A DNA stretch of 64,000 bases, taken from Skeletonema tropicum (lineage: Eukaryota > Bacillariophyta > Thalassiosirophyceae > Thalassiosirales > Thalassiosiraceae). Below the pieces are notes generated by a model that was given only the letters and a program-made list of their open reading frames with translations, did no database searches and was not told where the DNA came from. Positions within the stretch are counted from its first letter, which is position 1. Every line of letters begins with the position of its first letter. The translations under genes and the position numbers were made by a program. Shown one piece after another: positions 30,211 to 41,569 of this stretch. The stretch lies in NCBI GenBank assembly GCA_037178625.1, contig CM074146.1, positions 372,001 through 436,000 of the forward strand, written 5' to 3'.

Positions 30211-31200
30211 TCAAATTCCCAAGAATACTTCCATAATTTCTTTTGCTCCTTCTTTCGCAACTAATTTTGCTCCATCTTTCGCGATTGCTTTTGCCCCTTC
30301 TTTTGCGATTGCTTTTGCCCTATTAGTCTCGTCCGTGCTTTCAGTAAAGCTCTTCTGAGGTGAAGGTGGTCCAGTAAACCCAAACACTTTCATCTCCTCT
30401 TTATACATAAAATTGGCCATTTTTTCTTCGCCTGCTTTCATGGCCCAACGGAGCGGCGTATCTCCACCATTATTCTTGACATCGACATCTGCTCCCTTTT
30501 CAATGAGAACTTTGGCCACATCAACTTGTCCACGACCGCAAGCAAGATGGAGTGGCGTATCTCCATCATTATCCTTAGGATTGACGTCTGCTCCCTTTTC
30601 AATGAGAAGCTTTACCGCATCAACATGTCCATGACCGCAAGCAAGATGGAGCGGCGTATCTCCATAATTATTCTTGTCGTCGACTTTTGCCCCGTTATCA
30701 ATTAAGAGATTGATCGCATCAATCCGACCATTAGCGCAAGCCCAATGAAGCGGCGTGATAGTGTTAAGATCATCCAGTTCACTATCGAGATCTATCCCGT
30801 TCAAAATGACATGCAAAGACTGGTCTTCAGATCCAGGATTGTCTGGATTGTCGAGTCTTACTTGAATTGTATGGCCATTTCTGTATAGGATATCTGCCTT
30901 ATCGGAGGTAGGATTCCCAAACCACTCTCTGAGGGGTTCGGAGTTCAAATCCGCATATGAATTTGGACTAGCCCAGACTTGAGTCTTTTCACGGACTGGA
31001 GACCTTTCCTTATTATTTTGAATAACGTATCGAACAGCGATACTTCCTGGATCTCCATTTTCTAATACACTTCCTGTTTGGTCTCCACTCAACACCCAAT
31101 GCCCGAAGAGGAACCTTTCCTTCCCATTCTCTTGCCATGATTTCGGACTGTTCCGGAACTCTTCGCCTTCGTAAGAGTATACTATTGAAGATGCTCCCAT
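30211..31200 (-). CDS. Ankyrin-repeat protein, left arm of the inverted duplication
   Basis: 329-residue frame. Starts MGASSIVYSYEGEE (the paralog at 54342 starts MGATSSVYSYKD). Residues about 20-140 are a non-repeat domain of unknown type (FGHWVLSGDQTGSVLENGD, VRYVIQNN). About 145-260 hold three to four ankyrin units with the TPLHLACGxGxVDxxKLLIEKGADV consensus. The C-terminus has an eight-residue periodic tail (AKAIAKEGAKAIAKDGAK) made by a 24-nt tandem repeat near 30240-30320. Ankyrins bind partner proteins; there is no catalytic domain. It is intact, unlike the neighbouring BTB copy of this arm. Confidence 0.8.
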   Translation of the reverse strand: MGASSIVYSYEGEEFRNSPKSWQENGKERFLFGHWVLSGDQTGSVLENGDPGSIAVRYVIQNNKERSPVREKTQVWASPNSYADLNSEPLREWFGNPTSDKADILYRNGHTIQVRLDNPDNPGSEDQSLHVILNGIDLDSELDDLNTITPLHWACANGRIDAINLLIDNGAKVDDKNNYGDTPLHLACGHGHVDAVKLLIEKGADVNPKDNDGDTPLHLACGRGQVDVAKVLIEKGADVDVKNNGGDTPLRWAMKAGEEKMANFMYKEEMKVFGFTGPPSPQKSFTESTDETNRAKAIAKEGAKAIAKDGAKLVAKEGAKEIMEVFLGI

Positions 31201-32942
31201 GTGAATGTAATAACGTCAGAGTTGAGGAAATCCGTACAATATAGCTTGTTTAAACAGTGCTAACGGTAACTTGAGTTAGCTTCATCGATGTAATTGAATG
31301 TTATCTTATTTGAGTGAACTATGTATAAGTGTTGCCTTCAGCTTGAGAACAAGAGCTCCCACAAGTGCAATCGAGAACCCGAAGACTGATGCTGAATGAG
31401 GATGGGATTGAGCACGACAGAATATGTAGATACTTCTCTTTTCTCGTGAACCACGAGAACATCTGAATATCGTAAAATATTCAATCATTCTCTGAATATC
31501 CCACCTGTAGCATCCGCCCCTTCAATAATCTATACATCTATCTATCCGTCCTTTCCATTATGGGAACCCTCTCATGAAAGACCATGGGAGCAATCATTTG
31601 CTGGCTGCATCATCGAGGTCTCTTGTGCGGCGGTTTCTTCGGCTTCGGCTTCGGCTTCGGCTTCGGCTTCTTTGTTGTTATGTTGGCTGTGCATACGTTT
31701 CCTACCATTTACGGCTGGGATGGACTTGATTAAAGCATCAACTTCATTAAAAGCATCTAAGGAAGAATCTGAATTTTGCTTATCTTTGTCAGAAGCGACT
31801 TGGTGGCCTTGATCTTGATTCTTTGAGTGTGGTCTTCTGCCAATTTTTTCGTCGTTTGAGTGTGAGAACGCTCGTTGATAAAGTATATATTTTCATACAT
31901 AACTCATAATCGCATGATCAATCTAGGAGGTGATAGCTGTGCCGTACTCTCTCGTGTCTAACTCAAGTGAAAATATGCCAAGGCGCATGCTCGATAACAT
32001 TATTTTTTCTCGTTTCTCGTGAATAATGAGAATAGCTGAATGACGTAAAATACAATCATTCTCTGAGTCTCAGTATCCCACCAGTAAGTAGCATCCGTCC
32101 CCATCATAAGTAGGAACCTTTCCATGAAAGAAAATAGAATCATTCTCTGAATATCTTACCTGTAGCATCCTTCCCTACCTTCCATCAAAGAGGCTATTCA
32201 TTTTGGGAGTTGGATCTTCTGTGCCTGCGGCCAACCTACCCCGCTCTAGTGAGGGGGGGGGGGGGGAGGTTGTAATCGCAATGACCACTTTATCTGTAAA
32301 GAAGAAAAAAAGAGAAAACATTCGCTTTAACACTAATACGCAATTATGTGGTTTCAACCACCAAGAGGATTTCAACTGCCTGGTAGTAAAACTTTTTCAA
32401 GATGAAGAATGCTCCTTTAAATCCATCGATTCGAAGCCCTTGCCATTCAGCTTGTCTTTAAGACTTACTAAGATAGTTATCCAAAACCAATACCAAAACA
32501 CCTGCTTATGACCACTTCAAGCCGAGATGAAAAGGGAAATATGAGTATATGCGTATGCGATGCTGTAGTGGTATTGCATCTTCCTACCTCTTGATTGACT
32601 GGCTATGGTAGCCAACAGTGGCTCTATCTACTCTTGTATTTCAAGACATGATTGCACACTTTTATATTCTCTTCCATGCGCTCTCTTGCAACAACATTTC
32701 TGATCAATGTTCATACATGCTTCAATAACTTAGATTTAGACTTAGATATGTAAGAGCGCTACTTGATATCGGTTCCTCTCCCTCTCTCTTGCATTATTTA
32801 CCATAGCAGTAGTCAAGATGAAAAGGAAAAGTTAAATTATTCGACTTCATTCGTACTCTCAAGCCTCCTCCTCCTCATCATCATCAATCTCTCACCCATT
32901 CTTCATACATCTCATCTCATCAACATCAATGCATTCACTCAC
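31201..32942. other. spacer blocks shared with 52446-54341 in inverted orientation
   Basis: Blocks near 31320-31590, 31590-31880, 31880-32010, 32190-32560 and 32570-32760 all recur on the opposite strand in the right arm, but in a different order. A phrase of about 35 bp (TGAATATC, CACCTGTAGCATCC) repeats three times inside this arm. It includes a G run of about 14 at 32258-32271. Confidence 0.75.
31572..31880 (-). CDS. Short conserved frame, possible exon
   Basis: An open minus-strand frame of about 100 codons without an early ATG: SNDEKIGRRPHSKNQDQGH, QNSDSSLDAFNEVDALIKS, KRMHSQHNNKEAEAEAEAE, ending NDCSHGLS. The right-arm counterpart (52860-53137) keeps most of the sequence but is shifted by one base. 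The Ala-Glu run is a 6-nt microsatellite. The lack of a start suggests an exon or a former gene. Confidence 0.35.
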   Translation of the reverse strand, partial: YQRAFSHSNDEKIGRRPHSKNQDQGHQVASDKDKQNSDSSLDAFNEVDALIKSIPAVNGRKRMHSQHNNKEAEAEAEAEAEETAAQETSMMQPANDCSHGLS

Positions 32943-33989
32943 TCAATCACTCCCCATACCCATACCAGACTTGTCCACAGTACTACTCTTCGTCTTCTTC
33001 TTCTTTCTCTTCCTTCTCTTATTCCCCCTCTCAAACGCTGCAAAGCTCATTTCCGCCAGTCGATCCTCCTCCTCCTGTGATTTCATTTGTTTCCGTTCCT
33101 CGACAGTCATATCGGCATCCATGGCCTTGATGGCAATCCCAGCAATATGAGGTTGCAATACCATGTCGACATTGTCATATCCCACTTCTTCAAAGAGTGG
33201 TGGTGGTGGTGGAATATCTTCTTCTGATTCCTCGTCGTCTTGTGTCTCACTACTACTACGGTCATTGTTGGTTCGTACCACCAACTCAGTCTCACTATAC
33301 TCCTCTCCCATCCCCCCACTCACCAATCCACTCATTCCCATAATATACTCCAAATAACTTTCCCCACCCACCTCGGCACTCTCGACAAACAAGAATCGTC
33401 CACCAGGCTTGAGGACACGTCCCGCCTCCACAATACTCTGTTTAAAATCCAATCCATTCTCATACATACGCTGTGCTGCCTGAAAGGACAATACCACATC
33501 CACCGATGCATCGGGCGTATCGTATAAATTGTCCGCGGGCTGATTGGAATATTGGATTGTGGCGGTATTGCGTCGTTCGGACTGTTGTTTGAGTTGTCGT
33601 TCACAGCTGACTGTGAGTGGTCGTTCACTACTATCACCATTAGCGGTAGTAGTAGTAGTATCTATGGGCTCGGCCGAGGAAGTGATAATCTTACGAATCG
33701 TACGTGGGACAAAGTTGACAATACGACCATCCTCACTCCCCAGTTGGAGGGCAATGTCGGCCGAACGGGGTGTTTGATTGGTCGCGAGTGCGGCGGAGAT
33801 CCATTCGGTTCGGAGGTAGGTTACTGGATCGAGTGCGTGGAGGGCTGACGAAGAGGTGGTGGTGGATTTCGGTGGTGCTGTGACGATGACGGAAGATGAG
33901 GATGGTGAAGTGATGAAGGCCTCCGTCGTTGTTGATGATGATGATAGTGCCGCCGCGGCAAGGAGGATTGCTGTGGTTGTATATCTCAT
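32943..33989 (-). CDS. Plastid-type SAM-dependent methyltransferase
   Basis: 348 residues from the ATG at 33989; an upstream ATG at 34028 would put 13 extra residues before the signal peptide. MRYTTTAILLAAAALSSS, TTTEAFITS is a signal peptide with EAF at the cleavage, typical of diatom plastid import. The core has a class I methyltransferase region, partly degenerate at motif I (LQLGSEDGRIVNFVP), followed by LYDTPDASVDVVLSFQAAQRM, IVEAGRVLKPGGRFLFVESAE (strong post-I motif), and YLEYIMGMSGLVSGGM. The C-terminus is a charged basic tail (RGNKRRKRKKKKTK). The family match is to Methyltransf_11 type. Substrate unknown. Confidence 0.72.
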   Translation of the reverse strand: MRYTTTAILLAAAALSSSSTTTEAFITSPSSSSVIVTAPPKSTTTSSSALHALDPVTYLRTEWISAALATNQTPRSADIALQLGSEDGRIVNFVPRTIRKIITSSAEPIDTTTTTANGDSSERPLTVSCERQLKQQSERRNTATIQYSNQPADNLYDTPDASVDVVLSFQAAQRMYENGLDFKQSIVEAGRVLKPGGRFLFVESAEVGGESYLEYIMGMSGLVSGGMGEEYSETELVVRTNNDRSSSETQDDEESEEDIPPPPPLFEEVGYDNVDMVLQPHIAGIAIKAMDADMTVEERKQMKSQEEEDRLAEMSFAAFERGNKRRKRKKKKTKSSTVDKSGMGMGSD

Positions 33990-34924
33990 CTTTGCCGTTT
34001 CCGTCCTGTTGTATTGCAATGTTAACACTTACTGCTACCTACTAGAAGTACTAGGCCGTTATTTCGGCTTGGTTTGGATCGGCTTGCAGAGAGGGAGCTT
34101 GTGAGCTGGAGCTGCAACTAAAACTTTTGGCGCGAGAGGAGGGAGAAAGCAAAAAGCCGTTATTTGGCCGGTATGGTATGCAGGAATACAGTATGGTACT
34201 TGATTTGCTGAATGAGACGACTGATAGACTGACCGCTACTAATACAATGAGGTGTTCATTCTCTCCTTCTTCCAATAAGTGGTCGTTCTTCAGCGAAGCG
34301 TTCTTATCTTAGGCGAGTGCGACCGCAGGGAGGTAGGACGAGCTGTGTGATTATTGTCATGTTATCGCATCATTCATTCAGTAGTCGCTTTTTTTGAGAT
34401 TTTCGACGTTCTGCCAACTTTCTGGATGAGGCTGATCGATAGTACTTCTGTCTTTCGCGAGGCCTCGCTCGGCCGAGCAGTGGTTGTTATTTTTGATAGG
34501 TAATGATGGTGTACTAATCGATGCAGCTTGAAAAGAGAGCTTTCTAGTAATGGTGGTCATATTGTATTTTGGTCAAATTTTTTGACTCTTTTGGTGAAAA
34601 TCTGAATGTCAAGCCGGATTCCGAGATTGCTGGTCAAGTTCTTGACCCGTTTTTCTTAGCCTGATCGATTGGAGAAAAGTCGTCCAATTGAGTTGAATAT
34701 TCGGCCGAATCGATAGAGCTCAAAGAGAGCTTTCCAAAAACGCCGCTTATCGTCTTGATTGGAGCATTATTAAAGGAGATAGGGCGGATTTGAATTTGGC
34801 TGTATCACTGTCATATATATTATATGGTGGATTTATTTGCAAGGGCGAAGCCTAACTACAATACACAACACGGGGAAACGGGATTGCGCCCACGCGGGCG
34901 AATGAGGCCAACAAATTACAGTTG
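33990..34924. other. intergenic with dispersed repeats
   Basis: Holds copy 2 of the 32-nt repeat (34082-34113) and two copies of the dispersed element of about 55 bp (34515-34550 weak, 34708-34765 strong). No gene. Confidence 0.5.
34708..34765 (+). repeat. dispersed element of about 55 bp, copy 3
   Basis: Contains AATCGATAGAGCTCAAAG, AGAGCTTTCCAAAAACG and GCTTATCGTC, aligned with the copies at 5068-5119 and 6231-6288. Confidence 0.6.
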
Positions 34925-36232
34925 CAACTTGTTCAAGATCCAGAATGCTCCCTTCAAACTAGCAATGAGTGCTTCTCTTGATCCATCAATGTCGAGAGGC
35001 CCTTGTCATACAGCTTTTCTCTCGAAGATCCCGAATCCTCATTTTGTTGTACGTCTTCTCGACGTCCGTTTCATCATCATCATCATCATTAGTGGAAGAG
35101 TCTTTCTCTCTTCATGTCTCGACACTGCAACCAAGAGATCTTTGCATACCTCTCCAGGAACGTCATGAAAAATGATACTCGTTCTATTACTTTCTCCTTG
35201 TTCTCAACAATAAAATCCATCACACGGACTCTTTCAACAGAGCGCAGTTCATAGCATCTGCATATGTAAAAGATTGTCGATCACATTGTCAATTGTAATG
35301 TCTGTGTTATTCACATACCTCACCTCAGCTTTGAGTTTCAGATTTGTCGTACTTGTCTGCGGCGTTGATAAAAAGTCTTTTTCATTACCAACAAATTCTT
35401 CATTGCTGATCTCTCCTCCGTAAACATAGTAGAGTAAAAGACGACAGACTTCAGGTTTGATATCAGTAATAATGATAGGAGTCATTCCATCTGATGTAGC
35501 GCAGAGAGCGGAAAGCTCTGGAGAATAGTGTTGCAGAATGAGACGATGTGCATTATGTATGTAGTTTTTCTGAGGATATCTTTGCACTTTTTCTATCACT
35601 TTCGCTATATCGGATTTTTGTTGCTCACAGATCTCAAAACACAACATCTGCTGACTTTTCGTCGTCAAAGAGCTTGAGCATGATTGATGAGGCTGGTTTC
35701 TTAGGAATGAATTCATCAACCTGCATGCTCACGTGTATTGTTACAATAGCGCTCCCTTCAATAGATAACCATCACGGTCTTCACTTCCGATTATTTTTTC
35801 GTTGCGTAAACAAAAATCACCATAATCCCAGATATTAATTTCAGCGTCGAAAATGTCTCTGGATTGTCGGACTGATTCGATCCTCTTCTGTGCGATGATC
35901 CCTATCGAATATTTAACTGTAAGGTCTCTGCCCTCAGAGCACCTCTCAAGAAAAAATACTGCTACCATTCCATCCGACAATGAGTTTTTTTGTGACCACC
36001 GGGACAAAAATTCCTATTTGCCAATAATTCCCAAAGCAATAGAATTCATTGGAAACGGCATATATTCTCCCTCTTCGGATGGCAAGTACTTCAAAATCGT
36101 TGAATATTATGCTGAATATAGCTTCTCTTTTGGATTATCCGACTACTGCAAAAGTACAATTTTCGTGTCCTTGTGTAAGTTCTATATTGTCCTCCGCAGC
36201 GGCTGCCTCTCGTCATTATTATTATCTGCCAT
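34925..36232 (-). pseudogene. MATH-BTB-SAP protein, dead copy of the gene at 51211
   Basis: Minus-strand pieces match the right-arm gene in order. MADNNND at 36232, then fragments with stops. MATH-domain remnant 36007-35741 (SLSDGMVAVFFLERC, VKYSIGIIAQ, EKIIGSED). BTB remnant 35719-35249 (HNAHRLILQHYSPELSALCATSDG, LLYYVYGGEISNEEFVGNEKDF, NNTDITIDNVIDNLL). A SAP remnant down to about 34925 carries extra bases. Several frameshifts and stops, including a roughly 50-bp insertion in the leader relative to the right copy. BTB proteins often act as cullin-3 adaptors; this copy cannot make a full protein. Confidence 0.8.
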
Positions 36233-36796
36233 CTTGCACAGAGCACAATCTGCTCTGCCTGCTTATGGTTTTAACATTTACGCTGCCTGCTTGGTAAGTT
36301 TTGCTCCCATCAGCAGCTTCATAGTAGAGCCAATCTCATGGCAGAGCTATTTTTTGGAGTGCTGCTTTTTGCTTTTCTTCACTCTTTCTCTCCTCGGCGG
36401 AAGTGGGGCTGGCCCTCTTCGGGCTAACGCGGGGGGGCCCACCCAGTAGGCCAAAAAATAATATCTATTGATGCGCCTTAAAATTTATATAGGACCAAGA
36501 GAATCTCCTGTCAAATGATGTGATCGCCCACCGCACACGCCCTCTTTGAATCCCTCTCTATCTTCCTTCCTCCCTCATTTCTTACCTACAGTAGGAATTG
36601 ATACAATTTTGACCGCGACAGCTGAAATCATCGACACGTTTTGATATCTTTGACACCCCTTCCATGGTGACACGAGATATGCACCAGCGCTCTGGTCGTG
36701 ACCAAAGAAGACTGGTGCCAAAAACCGTCATGCAGCAGCCCCAGCCAGCCAAGACGACGACGACGACATTGTTGTTGTAGCTCATAAATTATTAAG
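36233..36796. other. intergenic
   Basis: Upstream region of the gene at 36797 and former leader of the BTB copy. It has a GGGGGGGCCC-rich spot near 36431. Nothing else was seen. Confidence 0.4.
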
Positions 36797-38061
36797 ATGA
36801 ACCATCCAAAAAAGCTCCGTTTTCACTTTGCAGCCACAACAACAACATTGCTGTTCTTCTTGTTGTGTTCCTCTTGTCAGGGCTTTTCCTACAGCAAGAG
36901 AAAACAACAGCAACTATCCACTTTCTCACTGCACTACACCAACAATCCCTCCACCACTTCCACCACTACCAAACCACAATCCAAACCACAATGGGTCCCA
37001 ATGGAAATAATCGAACTAGCCGCATCGGACTTACACATTCCACCCTCACAATTCATCCAATACTATTCCGACATTGAAGCCTATACCTCCTGTGATGATG
37101 ATTCCGATTCGTTACATGAATGTGATTTCTTTGGACAATATTTAGGACCAACCAAGTGGGTACATTTGACACCATTGGCACTAGGAGTAGAGGGTGATAA
37201 TGGTGAAGTTGTAAATCGATTGCATTTTGAAATTTGGAGGGATGTTTGGGAACGGCCTCATGGGAGTGTGGAGGTTGCGGATATGGTTAGTAAGGAGACG
37301 CTACGGTGAGAGTTATGTATGTTTGTTTTTATGAATTGAGTTCCTCATATTATGACGCCAAGAGTATATTTACTGAAATTTATGATACGTTCTCTCTTTG
37401 TCTCAATGTTCTATACATCATCATCTCATATTATGTCAACTTCTTCTTCTTTTTCAGGTACTACAATGAGTTCATGCTAGAAGAACCACGATCATCATCA
37501 TCATCATCATCATCATCCACCATGGAAGAATGTACCACGACGACAACAAGACCCCTAGTTAGAGTCAAGGTTGTACCAGCCTCATTCGGCCTGGAAGGAT
37601 TCGAAGATGCCGTATGGGAGGCATATGAAGAAGAAATGAATCAGAGTAGCGAATTAGGAGAAAGCTCTACTCGTTGCAATGATGAGGATTCTACTACCTC
37701 CTCCAACAAGTGTTGTCGATCAGTCACATTTGTAGTAGCTGCACCAGATTTAACAGATCCCATTCTAATGGAGGGTTCTCATGTATCACCTCAAGTCGAG
37801 TTTGAGCCGGATAGATTCCAATCCTTTGCCTCCTCACTTACAGAAAAGTTACGAGAATTTGAAGAAATTGAAAATGTGCCGTCTTTGACGGAGAATGTTG
37901 TGTTGACATCGTTCCATCCACTTTGGACGAATAATAGTGATGATGATGAGTGTGGTATAGGTACGATGATTGATGGGAGTAGTAGTAGTAGTAGTAGTCA
38001 GGGTTGTAGGTATTTTCCGTATCCGTCTGTGGCTGTTTCGACGAATGTTAATGTTGTCTAG
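36797..38061 (+). CDS. Secreted or plastid protein of unknown family, two exons
   Basis: Exons 36797-37305 and 37458-38061 with a 152-nt intron (GTGAGA..TTTTTCAG). The joined frame gives 370 residues. The N-terminus has a hydrophobic signal (TTLLFFLLCSSCQGF) with G|F at the likely cleavage, so plastid import is possible. Ordered pieces are WVPMEIIELAASDLHIPPSQFIQYYSDIEAY, WVHLTPLALGVEG, LHFEIWRDVWERPHGSVEVAD, VKVVPASFGLEGFEDAVWEAYEEE and VVLTSFHPLW followed by YFPYPSVAV. The SFHP and PYP elements recall DUF1415 proteins, but I would not assign it. A Ser run from an ATC/TCA microsatellite follows the splice. Confidence 0.65.
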
Positions 38062-38207
38062 ATGATGAAAGGAAGATGGAGGAAAGAGAGCTTGGTTGTG
38101 CTGCGCCTGCCTCTCTCTTGTTGTGTATATAGCAGTGTGTACAAAAGATAAATATTAGTGTAGGACTTCTTTGACTTATATATATAGTAAGACTGAACTA
38201 TTATTTA

Positions 38208-40755
38208 TCAAGTAGAAAACAATCCAAAGAACTCGTCCTCCTTATCTAATTCAAATACCGACAAGTCACTACTTTCGGCAATAACACGTCGTCGTCGTGT
38301 TTCTTCTTCCACACGAGTAGTCTCTTCTACTACTTGCGCATTATAATACTCTCGTTCCGTCAGGCTACACCCACGTTCCCTACAGCTATTCACCAATGCC
38401 GCCCAATGCCGACAAGACTTGAGTACAGTGGAATCTCCCACCACAATCAGTCCACGTTTGGCACGTGTAATTGCGACATTTAATCGTCGTGCATCACGTA
38501 AGAATCCAAGCTCATTAAGTAGATTGGAACGGACTGCCGAAAATAGTACCAACTCTTTCTCTTGGCCCTGAAAGGAGTCAACACTTCCAACTTGTATATC
38601 GGATAATAATCCCAGTCCATGATGTACAATACTGGCATTAGTCAATTCGGCACGAATTAGTTGGACCTGTTTGCTATAGGGTGTAATGATGGCTATATTC
38701 TTCGCTTGGACATCTCCGGCAGAAAGGAATTTCAGAACAATCTCAAGGATTAAAGCGGCTTCTTTGGGATTGGACCGTCCACCAAAGTTGTGACTTACTT
38801 CACTATCATTTCCTATTTCAAGGAATGCCAGTGGTTCAGATGGATTGGGCCAAGGAAATCCCTTTGGATTGGGCTTTTCTTTATTGTTGTTTGACTCGTT
38901 CGCACACTTGACCATGGAATCGTAAAAGTGTTCATTTGGATGTTTCAATAACGCAGCTGGCATTCTATATTGTTCTTTTAGGACAAACTCTTCTGCTCCA
39001 TTGTTCATTAATCGTTCCATTGGACTCATTCCTATACTCTTGCGAAGTTCCACATTTTGACTTGTGACAGTGGGTGGTAATTGCTTGGTATCACCAACCA
39101 TAATGAGCTGATCCGCCCCCGCAGCGGTTAGTGCACACATTAATGCAGGTTCCGTAGTTTGAGCAGCCTCATCCAAGACGACAATTGGAAATACGACACT
39201 TTCGTCCGATAACAGCTGTTGGGCACCAATACAAGATGTAACAACGACTGGAGCTGTCCTCAGAATCATGGTTTGTACGTCATTGGTATATTGTTTGATA
39301 TCATACGATGCAGATTGTCGATCTTGGAGATCACCCTTTGGATCATTGGCAATTTGTCGTAATCGGATAACTTCTGGCATTCGATCCGATAATGCAACAA
39401 TTGTACGATGTTGGACTGATGGTGAGACTGATGCCGGTCGTCCGTGCCGTACGGCTGGTACGCCCATGTCAAGTAGTGCTTGGAGCAAGACATCGGCTGC
39501 TCCGTTGGAATGTGTCACGGCCAATACTCTTGGATGTTCTGATTGTTGTTGATGATGTTCTGATTGTTGTTGTTGCTGTTGTTGTTGTTGTTGTTGTTCA
39601 CTAGCATTATCACCTTCTATGTACTATGATCTGAGGAGGCGTATCTTTTCTATTCACCTTCATCTTCAACGCAGTAGAAATCAACAAACTTGCAACGCGT
39701 GTCTTACCCGTCCCCGGAGGTCCTCTTATAAGTCCAATACTTCTACTTAGTGCAAACAAGACAGCTCTTCGTTGTGAGTCATTGGGTTGAAATGTAGTCG
39801 ATTCTACTGCCTCTTTCATTGCACTTAATATGTGTTGTTGTAATTCATCTTCATGTCCATCAAAATGAGGTGGAATGTCGGAAAAACAACATGTCGTCTT
39901 TTTTGTTGCAGCAGTAGCAGTTGTATAATGAAAAAATGAATCCACCAAGGTAACAGCTGCACTACCAACCACACTCCGTCCCTCTCGTAACTTATCCAAT
40001 GCCAAACGTTGTGCCTTCAACGGTGCATTTGGCGCACTCCTATCAACTCGAACCATATACCGTCCAGTATGCTTGCGCATTTCAAACAATCCCACTGGAT
40101 ACGAAGCACCCACTCCTACAGAAATGTAATTGGATCCTACATCGGTAACGAGACCTTCTTTTGGATAGGGTTCTTTGCCACGAAAGGATTCTTGTGGTGT
40201 AATGATGAGTACATCTCCTCGATTGAACTTTTCTCTCCAATTCTTCTTCTTCTTCGTTTTGTTTATTGTTTTTCTTCGCTTCTTGTTGTTGCTACTGCTT
40301 TTGGATGATGAATCTGTTGTTATCATCGCCTCTTGTCCTCCTCGATCACTACTGTGATGGTAGAATAACCGTATAATCTTTTCACCGTACATTTCACCAT
40401 CCGGCTCGGCACACACATTGAATAACGAAATCCCCGCCGATTCTAATCGAGATGTCGACCAAGTCGATCGTTTGTGTTTTAATTCGTCGACTTGTTCTTT
40501 GTGTTCGATTTGGAGGAGTTGTGTCCAGTGTGATGCGTAGTTTATTAGGCGGTGATAGGATGAGGATGGTTGTGGTGCTTGTTGCAAGTCAGAAGAGCTG
40601 CTTGGATGATGCTTATTGGATGATGATGTCGATGCTACAGCAATGCATGATGATGATGATTTGTTCTGTCGGAGGTGATTCGTTCTTGGAAGGTGGAGAG
40701 AATGAACGCAGCAACATGATAGATAGATTGCCAAGGAGAGAAAAACGACAATCAT
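38208..40755 (-). CDS. SF1 helicase of the UPF1/SMUBP2/DNA2 group
   Basis: Exons 40755-39625 and 39575-38208 if a 49-nt intron (GTACAT..CAACAG) is removed, giving 832 residues in frame; otherwise a one-base shift in the CAA run is needed. The start is the ATG at 40755 (MIVVFLSLAIYLSCCCVHSL, a signal-type segment); an ATG at 40803 is also possible. An SMUBP2-like OB/stalk region precedes Walker A GPPGTGKT (motif I). Then RVLAVTHSNGAADVLL (Ia), VVLDEAAQTTEP (II, DEAA), MVGDTKQLPP (III), LKEQYRMP (IV), IAIITPYSKQVQLI, VDSFQGQEKELVLFSAVRS (V) and LNVAITRAKRGLIVVGD (VI). Motifs are complete. These helicases unwind RNA or DNA 5'-3'. The N-terminal signal suggests an organelle form; that is inference. 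Confidence 0.85.
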
Positions 40756-40971
40756 TGTGGGAGCCTCCCGTTGTTGTCGTTTATTTTCGAACAGCAGCTG
40801 CATTAATTGTATACGAGATACTGTACAACACTTTGATCGTATTCACAGGTTGTAAGCAGATGTAATCATTGTCTGTGGCTATGGTGGCATCGTGAAGTAC
40901 TATGTATGCTGCTGGCCGGCAAGAAGCAAGCCAAAAAGGCAAGCTACATGTACGTCAGCAGGAAGGGTGGT

Positions 40972-41032
40972 TGGCGGACAATTTAAGACGGTCATCTTGA
41001 TACTTACCTTATCGAGGCATCCGGTATTCACT
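40972..41032 (+). repeat. repeat shared with 4915-4980
   Basis: Shares GGACAATTTAAGA-GGTCATCT, GGATACTG/TGATACTT and GAGG-ATCCGG with 4915-4980, about 75-80 percent identical over 60 bp, same orientation. It lies about 220 bp upstream of the helicase start. Confidence 0.55.
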
Positions 41033-41340
41033 ATTCCCCATGCTATTTAATTAGAGGATCCTCCCGTGATTTTGGTCTAAATCTAGCCGAAGTCGGGCTA
41101 AAAAGGACCTTTTGCAGCTCAATTTAGACGATTTGCCTCCTGAGAGCAACCCCGATTTCAGGGGGCGCCCCCGGCTCCCCCTTATCGAAAGCCTAATTGT
41201 AGTTCGACCGGTCATACTAAGGGAAGAGCTAAAGTATATAAGGACAAGTAACAAGTAACAGACTACTAATGTACATATGTACATGTAGGTAAGTTATACT
41301 TACTTAGTATGGCTAGAGCTACTCAGAAAAACAGAATGCA

Positions 41341-41417
41341 GAATATTGATTTTTTAGAATACATTGATTTTTCGTTTTAAAAATAAAAGAATATTGATTT
41401 TTCGTTTTAAAAATAAA
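41341..41417 (+). repeat. AT-rich tandem repeat
   Basis: GAATATTGATTTTTCGTTTT followed by AAAAATAAA occurs about two and a half times. Confidence 0.75.
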
Positions 41418-41569
41418 TGACCTTAAAAGGGACAGAAGGATGAAAGGGCACAGGAAGGGGGGGTTCCACCCCCCCTTAAACCCCCCCAGAAGAACCCTAA
41501 AGTCAGAGAGAAGCTCAAATCACAGCACAGACGGGAAAATGGAGAAAAGGCATACTCCTAAAGTTACTT

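Noticed and set aside
34824..35168. 114-codon plus-strand frame
   Set aside because: Most of it is antisense to the SAP and BTB part of the dead MATH-BTB copy.
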